Assembly: GCA_003254905.1 (NCBI GenBank)
Contig: QANU01067165.1
Location: 501,706-565,705, forward strand
DNA from: Nissolia schottii
Lineage: Eukaryota; Streptophyta; Magnoliopsida; Fabales; Fabaceae
DNA length: 64,000 bases
Reading direction: 5' to 3'
In this document: positions 56,745 through 64,000 of the stretch, one piece after another
Position numbering within the stretch: the first letter of the stretch is position 1
Layout: every line of letters starts with the position of its first letter
Program-made: the position numbers and the translations under genes
The notes under the pieces: generated by a model
Database searches by the model: none
Told to the model about the DNA's origin: nothing
The model's input: only the letters and a program-made list of their open reading frames with translations

Positions 56745-57113
56745 CTCAAATATTCAATGAAATAAATATTTCATGTTACTTAATTTATTCATTTTTAATA
56801 ATTTTTATAACTATATTCATCAAATTTTGTTATCATTTCATGATTTAATATAATGTGTTGATGGATTATATGATTTAATATGATAAATTAATATTTTTTC
56901 ATATAATATTTGTATAGAGGTGTATCATAAGCTCAAATGGTCTGCAAATCTCTGACTTCTTATAAGTTGATTCTTTCAATGATTTGATTAATAAAAAATT
57001 TATTACGATCTATAGAACATGAAATGATAATAAAATTCAATGAATGTGGTTGCAAAATTATCAAAAATAGATAAATTAAGTAGCATGGATATTTACCTCA
57101 TGGGATATTTGAG
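56745..57113. mobile_element. MITE-like element with roughly 110-bp inverted arms
   Basis: The left arm from 56745 (CTCAAATATTCAATGAAATA) pairs with the reverse complement of the right arm ending at 57113 (CTCAAATATCCCATGAGGTA). The arms stay similar for about 110 bp. An N at 56744 hides the left flank, so the target duplication cannot be read and the superfamily is unassigned. Confidence 0.65.
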
Positions 57114-57141
57114 AAACCACCACACACACACATATATATAA

Positions 57142-57363
57142 TGGCTCTAGTGAAAGAAGTTTTTATATATAAGAGTGAGAGGAGTGAATCTTGATCATTT
57201 GATCTTTCATAAATAGTCAAGATTAGAATATAAAAATTATGTGACTTTTTAAGCAATCATGTGATATCATCATAACTTTTAATAGTGAGCATTTATAAAA
57301 GATTCAATAATCAAAATCAATTCATCTCACTCTCATATATAATTACTATTATCACTAAAATCA
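57142..57363. mobile_element. MITE-like element, 222 bp, imperfect inverted arms
   Basis: The left arm (TGGCTCTAGTGAAAG, then ATATATAAGAGTGAGAGG) pairs with the reverse complement of the right arm (TGATTTTAGTGATAA, then ATATATGAGAGTGAGATG). The similarity runs about 80 bp. It is only 28 bp from the previous element. The target duplication is unclear in TA-rich flanks. Confidence 0.55.
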
Positions 57364-59826
57364 TATACACACGTATGTACGGTTAGAACTTTTTAACAAG
57401 GTCTACAATCAATTGTAAATTTTTTTAAAAAAATTAATATTGGATCCACGATATGATTTTGGTTATAGATAAACAAGATAAATCTAATGTTGTTGCATGT
57501 TATTATTGTTCCATGTAGTGAACTATGCATATCCGTTAATACGAATTGGTATAGTTAGACAGCCAATATAGGCTTAGTTACATTGACCTGTTAGGATTTT
57601 CTTACAGTAACTCTTGATTGGAGAACTTGTTATGGTTATAAATAATGGGTTAAGTCACCTCCTTACTGCCATTAACGTATGCGTTATTTGGTTTGTCTCA
57701 TTGACAACTGGCCTATTATCTATGACTATTTTAATATCGTTCTTTATCTTGAATTTTTAAATTAGTGTCTTGAATTTATATAATTACTAGTGCTCGGACT
57801 TGCGTGATACGCGGCCAACTTTCTTCACGCACAAACGGTTTAATTGTGCTTAATTTTAAAAGAGCATAAATTAATATATTGTTTACAAATATTATAAAAA
57901 ATGTTTTAAGGTCAAGAATTTGTAAAAAAATTACAATATCATGTTCCTCCCTGAGAGCTTTGCATCAAAATCTTATGTTACATAACAAATAATATTTACA
58001 AATAATAATAAAATGACCCCTTTTTAAATAGTTTACACTTACTACAATGGCTTAAAAACAATCTTCATCCTCCAAGCTATATTTAATAAAAAATAACATC
58101 TCCAAAGTTTGCTCACATGAGAAGTGATAATTCCTTACTTCAAGCTTTAATACTCCGTAACAAAATTTAAAAATTGCATCTCTAAATATTATAGTCCTAG
58201 CCTCATTTCCCACAATGGTGAAATTTTTTTTTTCCATAACAAAATCTCATTTCATAAATTTTCATTAGTCGTTTGCCACCTTGTACTCAATTTCTCTTTA
58301 TTTTACAAGGGAAAAAAAACAATGCATATAAACTTCTGTAAAGTAAATGCACCATTTTCTTCTCTAGTAGATGTGGTCCTTCTTTCGTCTTGGTCCATAG
58401 TCACAGTCTATACTCAGAGACACTTTACTATTAGATATTAGATAATCTATAATAAAACCATTAATTTTTTTTTTTAAAAAAATCAACAAAATCTCAGACC
58501 AACAGACTAAACATAAAAAATAAATTCAGAATAGAACAATATATTTGTGTCTACCAAAGGGCAACATGTTCCTTTTCACCGTATCTTTAGGTCAGAAATA
58601 AACAAGGAGGTAAAATCTATCTAAAAATCTTTCGTAAAGATCTTGTGACCTTTTAGCATTGAAAGGAACAGAGCATGTCTCTTGCAAGTAGCCAGGTCGA
58701 TAGCATTTTAATCCGTGACTACTCATTTCCTTTTCTTTTTTATTTTTAGAGATAATAGTCTGCAAAATTAATTTTCCATGGGACTCGCATGTTTGAGGTA
58801 TAAACGTGGGTTAATTAATTAATTAATTATAAGTACAGTGACATAGATTATATAATGACTTAAAATGTTCTCGGGCAAGCTAATTAAATTACTGATGTCA
58901 TAGTTCAATGCTCTGAGGTTTCATTGGATCTATTGGAGTACGACATTCTTTCTAGATAAGAGCAATCGAATAATGTCCTCTACGTAATAATATTCTTAGA
59001 AGTTCAAATTCTCTCATGCATTAACAATTTTCAATAAAAATTAGTGGAGTCCAAATCAATATCAATTTTATTTTATTTTTTTCTCGTATGGCTAAATCAT
59101 TCTCCTGAACAAAGAAGGGGAACACTTTTGCCTGATTGCGACCTCCAAAAAGCAGAGAATTGCAAACAAGTGGTATGGGTTATTCCTGGATTTTGCATTT
59201 ATCTGTTATCAATCAGTTTTAGACAGAGTTAGCCCTATGTCATGCGCACGATACATGATTGTCACATGACTAAATTAACTGTGTCATCTAAATGAATGTG
59301 AGGAATAAAAACTTAACAACCTATTTTTTTATGTGGGATGATTTTTTAATGAAAAATTTATGAAGGATAAAAAATAAAATTTATAATTTATGATGAACGT
59401 CTAAAAATTAAATTAACTCTTAAATAAATTATAAAATAAGATATGAAAAATTATTTAAACTTAGGCACAAGGGCTTTAGAAATCTGCCAATCAGCTAGTT
59501 TTCTGATTGAGTTATACAAACTTAATTTTAAGATGAGCCTACTCTGTATTTGATATGGGCTTGAGACATAAGGGATTGAGAAACCTTTCCTGATGAACTT
59601 AGTCATATAGAAAATGTTAAATTGTCTAATCTTGGTCGTGAGCGTTATATGCAAGTCGAATATGCACTAAAGAGTAAGACTAAGATATCTTTTATAGGAG
59701 TTTGGTACTCTATCATGAGTTATCTTTTATATTTTTTTTAAAGTTTAATTAGACTCACTCAATTATTAAAAAAATTATATTTATATATAATATCAGAGAT
59801 TAAATCCTCTAAAGTGATGAATCTCA
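57364..59826. other. AT-rich intergenic DNA
   Basis: No gene, RNA gene or paired terminal repeats were recognised. Confidence 0.45.
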
Positions 59827-59890
59827 CTATTAAATCATTAAAGTAAAAATAAATCTTTCTTTTACTTTAATAATATAATGGTGAGATCTC
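59827..59890. repeat. near-perfect hairpin (MITE core candidate)
   Basis: The arms TCTCACTATTAAATCATTAA and its imperfect reverse complement (ending AATAATATAATGGTGAGA) surround a loop of about 10 bases. Weaker pairing continues outside. It may be the centre of a larger MITE at about 59750-59945. Confidence 0.45.
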
Positions 59891-61358
59891 TTACTTTATC
59901 TTTAAATTGAGAGATCTCAATTAAAAGGATCATTGCCTATAATACTAGCAACGTAATTTATAAGTTAAGCGCAATTCAATTTTGCATATAATAATAAATA
60001 AATAAATCAAAATGAGGGACAAGATTTCATGAAAATGTGCAATTTTACCGTTATCCGAACTTTATTTTTATAAACTCTACTAATCCGATTTCACCTAATT
60101 AATTTGAAAAATATGCAAGTTAAATATTCTATCTTCATTTGGATAGATAACATTAAAACTATATCTTTTACGTCGTTAAACTTAATCTCAACAAACAACT
60201 GATGGCTAAATAATATTTTTATGAAATTTGTTTTGTACATATACAAGATTGCAGTATTTTTAGAAGTATTTATCAAAGTGCGGAATATTTTTAAAATCGG
60301 AATCTAGAAGTCCTACCTTTTTTTCTATTTAAAAAAGCAGAAATCAGGAGAAAAGAACATCCTGATTTCAGTAAAGAAAATCACAATTTACTGTTATTTT
60401 TTATTTAAAAAAAATAGAAACACCAACAACAACTTAACGTATCTTTTGTCAATGGTTCTGTTACACGTTTTTTTTCCGTATTTGGCAGGATAGTACATCT
60501 TGTTGCATTATTTTCCATTAAATATTGTAAAGTAAAATGGCAAGGGAGTCAGGACTTTAGGTACGTGTTCTCTCTCTCTCTCTAAAGTAAATAAACATTA
60601 CCACATTTGTTATTATTTGTACATCTTCTATTAGTCGTGAGTTAATTACTCCCTATATTATCTTTGCTATTTAAGATACTCGTTTCAATGCCTTTTAGTT
60701 ATTAGAATCTATCTTTTTTAGTTAAAGTCCAATTTTGTGATAACTTTTTTCTCTGTAAAGCAACAGGGAGCAAGTGCCATGCAACAAACAAACCTTATTT
60801 ACGTGCCAAAGTACAAAAGAACTGAAAAAAGAAGAATCACCAACGTTCTTTTTTCTTTCTTGATGATGCCAATGATTCCTTACCGAGATTAGGTTAGGTT
60901 CTTGTACTTTTTAACATTTTACTTTCCCTTAATTGTTTATTAATTAATTAGGTAGGTTTTGCCTTTTCTAGAGTTCCATAGTGAGTCGTGACTCGAGATC
61001 CGGCCACATAGACTACACAACGTTTTCCAAAAGAAATTTCTAATGGCACCCGAAATATACGGAGTTAGCTAAGAAACCATTGTTTGTTTCATGCTTTTTA
61101 TGACATTTACAGCTCAGTTCCGAGTGCCCTGCTTTTGTAAAGTTTATCACATACATACATACATACATATATCTATCTATCTATATATATAAATATATAT
61201 TATGTCCATTGTTGTTATATATTATTATGCAAGAATATGTTGTGTAGATCGCATGGCTTTTACTTTTCTTAAGAAACATAAAAGGCTGACTTCCACCCGA
61301 AGTTATTTTTAGATTGGGGGGAGGGTGATAGAAAAATTCTAATTAAGATCGATTTACA

Positions 61359-61514
61359 CAGTAATAGTAATATTATGGTAATAATTAAAATAGATAATTT
61401 TAATAAAATTATACCCATAAAAGATAGTAAGTTCCATCATAATTATAATCTTTATGAGTATAATTTTTTTAAAATTATTTATTTTAATTTTTATGCTATC
61501 ATTTTTGTTTACTG
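61359..61514. mobile_element. MITE-like hairpin, 156 bp
   Basis: The left arm (CAGTAATAGTAATATTATGG) pairs with the reverse complement of the right arm (CAGTAAACAAAAATGATAGC). The arms continue over about 65 bp with many AT matches. No convincing target duplication was seen. Confidence 0.5.
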
Positions 61515-62012
61515 AAAAAGATAATGAATAGGGAAAGAATTAAAGTGATCATTTATAAAATTTACGTGCGAAACCATGAATATATTATAGTAAAAGAATT
61601 TTTTTTACTTCAAACATGCCCAAAAAATTTCTCATCACGTGATCATCATCCACCCTACTCAATTTACAAATTAGGACTACTAATGAGCCAAGTAATTTGC
61701 TTTCTCTATTTCTGTAATAGTTTTTTTTCCTATGAAAAGGCGAGGGAGGAAATTAGGCAGGTTTCAACTCATTACACCGGTAGACTCAAAATAAAAGTTG
61801 TCCCTCGTTTTCTGATTAAATATTAAAAATTCCTAATTAATGAGGGTATTCATTATAAACTCGATCGAGCCTATAAAAACAGCGGAGGAACATGCGTGTC
61901 CAGTGTGCAAGCGAAAAGGAAAATGATGTTGAGAAAACTAAAGAAATATGAACTCAAACATAACATATGCCTATAATAGGCTTCTAGTAAATTTTTTACA
62001 AACATATGAGCG

Positions 62013-62174
62013 ATACTGAAATTATCACAAGCAATGGCAATTTCAGTACCATTTAAAAAAAATGTTTCAGGATGCTGAAATCGCCATGAGGGTGGCAATT
62101 TCAACACTATTTTAAAAAAATTGTCAGGGTGTTGAAATCGTCATGGGGGTGGCGATTTCCAACCCCACTCAGTC
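62013..62174. repeat. three tandem units of about 58 bp with an internal palindrome
   Basis: Units start near 62013, 62072 and 62130. Each contains CTGAAATCGCCATGAGGGTG or a variant followed by GGCAATTTCA, so each unit can fold on itself. They lie just upstream of the MULE transposase promoter. Confidence 0.7.
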
Positions 62175-62222
62175 AAAATTTTGATTGAACGAAAATGCGC
62201 CTGGAAGACCCAATAGTTCAAC

Positions 62223-62230
62223 TATAAAAT
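62223..62230 (+). promoter_or_regulatory. TATA box of the MuDR-like transposase gene
   Basis: TATAAAAT lies 149 bp upstream of the predicted ATG at 62372, followed by a CT-rich leader typical of plant genes. Confidence 0.5.
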
Positions 62231-62371
62231 GAGAGGTGGGAGGCTTGAAGCTCTTCACAATTCTCTCATTCTTCTTCTTTCATTATTCTCTTTTTCATCT
62301 TCTCACTTCTCTTATATCTATTCTTCTTTTGTTGATCCTCTATTCTTGTGTTTTTGTTTTGATACAAAAAA

Positions 62372-64000
62372 ATGAATAGGGGAGGTGTTGTTGCGTTTAT
62401 TTTTTTATAATGGTTCAGTGCAAAAGAATAATGTTGGGAGTGTTGAGTTTATTACTTTACACAAATCCGAGTTTATTGTAATTTGGTCGTCCATGTCATT
62501 CGCAAATCTGTGTGGTGTAATATCTTCTCATTTTCCAAAAGAGTGTGACAAGAATAAGATATAAAGCTCCACTGTCTTTCATGAATGGATTGGTAAAATT
62601 TTGACCTGTGACGATATCAAATGACGCTCAAGTGCAATAGATGTTTTATTTATACGAAAATTATAAGACACATCTGAGTAGCATTGATATTGTGAACTTC
62701 GAGGGAGTATCTGCAAACGTTGATTTAGGTGTTGGTTCAAGTTCAAACGTAGTGCATCAACAAGACGTTGAGGCTGCATTGCTGTCAGATGATGAGTTCT
62801 TCGCAGAGGAAGATGACGATGCAAGCTGGAGCAAGGATGAAAGTGACATTTCTGAAGGCGATGGAACGGACGACGATTCAAGTATTGTTATATAAATTTA
62901 GTAGCAAAATAAACTATGATAATAATTGTAATTGTAATTACATTTAACTGTTGGGATTATATACTTAAGTGTTTATAATTTAATGTCAAGTCAATTAAAC
63001 CAAAATGGAAATAAGTTGTACTAAAATGGGTTGAACAATATTATATCTTAAATTAATTATGCACATTGACAGATATGCAAAGTATGTTCTATGCTTGCCT
63101 TGTGATGAGGATCTTGCGTATCAGAACTGCAAATCTGTTGACTAAAAATTGTAGTTTAGTAGGAAAATAAACTAAAATAATAATTGTAATTGTAATTACA
63201 TTTAGATATTGAGTTTTTTAATTAATTGCTTATAAATTAATGTCAAGTCAGTTAAAGTGGAAATATTTTGTACTAAAATGGATCCAACAATATTATATCT
63301 TAAATTAATTATGTACATTAACAGATATGCAAAGTATGCTCTATGCTCGTCTCGTGATGAGGATCTTGCATATCAGAACTGCAAATCTATTGACTATAAT
63401 AATAATTTTAATTGTCTGTTATTACATTTAATTGATTAATGGTTTTATTAAATGATACAAATGATGAAGGAAATGCACAACTGGATGATCTACCAGCTTT
63501 CTTGTGCACCTTTGATGTTGATGGGATTCGTGCATCTGATTTTGGAGATTTGCATAATGATTATTTTGCAAGTGATGATCAGTCCATAGGAAAATATTTT
63601 GTTGATAAGGATGCTGTTAAAGAAGTTGTTGCAAGTCATTGATTGCGTATTGGGGTTGATTACAAAATTAAAGAGTCTGAACCGACGACGTACTTCTACA
63701 AATGCAAGAACTTTGACCAAGGATGTGAATGACTTATCAAGGTCACACTGAAAAAAAAATAGTTGCTATTGGGAGGTCACAAAATACAACAACCCTCACA
63801 CTTGCCTTGTTACGCAGCTTACACGCGACCACTTAAAGTTGAGTTCTTTCAAGATTGTTGGCATGATATTGGCACAAATAAGGGCAAAGCCAACAATGCC
63901 TATAAAGTCCATTTAAGCAACTATTATGGACCGCGAAGGATATTGGCCATCATATAGAAAAGCTTGGCTTGAAAAGCAAAATGCAATTGCACAAGTCTAC
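62372..64000 (+). pseudogene. MuDR-like transposase, N-terminal part, decayed and cut by window end
   Basis: The reading starts MNRGGVVAFIF and passes through an acidic segment (SDDEFFAEEDDDASW, 62786-62830). It then reaches the MuDR DNA-binding domain at about 63640-63840. That domain has YKIKESEPTTYFYKC, then a frame in which YWEVTKYNNPHTCLVTQLTR is readable, carrying the zinc-coordinating PHTCL signature. Stops and frame shifts interrupt it (for example soon after MNRGGVVAFIFL and after DQGCE), so it is a relic. The catalytic DDE part would lie beyond the window. Confidence 0.65.
62897..63395. repeat. tandem duplication of about 255 bp inside the MuDR-like gene
   Basis: Copy 1 (62897-63143) and copy 2 (63155-63395) are offset by 252-258 bases. 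Both contain AGATATGCAAAGTATG and GATGAGGATCTTGC, encoding a YAKY...DEDLAYQNCKS segment with intron-like flanks. Copies differ at roughly one in ten positions. Confidence 0.8.

Larger units (their letters stand above)
61990..64000 (+). mobile_element. second MULE (MuDR type), 5' part, runs off the right edge
   Basis: It includes sub-terminal tandem repeats (62013-62174), a TATA box (62223), the 5' part of a MuDR-like transposase (from 62372) and an internal tandem duplication (62897-63395). The left terminus was not fixed; 61990 is approximate. It shows no relation to the 23-bp-phased family at the left of the window. Confidence 0.65.

Overview
This is a nuclear plant chromosome window. AT-rich intergenic DNA, GT-AG introns, plant-only transcription factor families and Mutator/hAT transposons all point that way. 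Protein sequences and repeat types fit a legume, most likely soybean or a close Glycine relative (inference; no database was consulted). From memory, the gene order resembles Arabidopsis chromosome 1 around At1g75390-At1g75450 (bZIP44 with its uORF, RING protein, BEL1-like homeobox gene, GT4 glycosyltransferase, BEL1-like gene, CKX5). An RPT4 pseudogene and an RsmI-like methylase gene are interleaved.

Layout. 1-9,998 is most of an old Mutator-like element (MULE); its left end lies outside the window. It carries a decayed Ulp1/C48-protease gene on the plus strand, facing a decayed FAR1/FHY3-like transposase gene on the minus strand. It also holds many short arrays in which a 12-base word recurs at 23-base steps, usually in threes. 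A 944-bp piece of the transposase appears twice; one copy is bounded by single Ns and is probably an assembly artefact. A 573-bp hAT-type element sits inside the MULE near its right end. 10.9-12.0 kb is an S1-group bZIP gene with three upstream ORFs, including the conserved sucrose-control peptide. 14.8-18.2 kb is a membrane-anchored RING-H2 protein. 19.6-22.4 kb (minus) is an intron-containing RPT4 proteasome ATPase copy with three frame-disrupting deletions. 23.7-27.2 kb (minus) is an intact GT4 glycosyltransferase with a MULE-type MITE in an intron. 29.0-30.8 and 34.9-37.6 kb (minus) are two BEL1-like homeobox genes in tandem, with a 1-kb non-autonomous MULE between them that belongs to the same family as the left-edge MULE. 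39,828-40,143 is a run of Ns, followed by a small LTR-element fossil. 44.3-47.0 kb is a nine-exon RsmI-like rRNA methyltransferase gene. 49.0-54.4 kb (minus) is a cytokinin dehydrogenase gene with a TATA box and three clustered G-boxes. 54.9-61.9 kb is gene-free and holds several MITE-like hairpins. 62.0-64.0 kb is the 5' part of a second, MuDR-type MULE running off the right edge.

The host genes are not an operon; each has its own promoter. Themes that recur are transcriptional control of growth (two BELL factors), cytokinin breakdown (CKX), sucrose-responsive translational control (bZIP with SC-uORF) and protein turnover (RING E3; broken RPT4). Exon coordinates were worked out by eye from splice sites and reading phase. 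Apart from the RPT4 copy, every host gene gives a full-length open frame with consistent phases.
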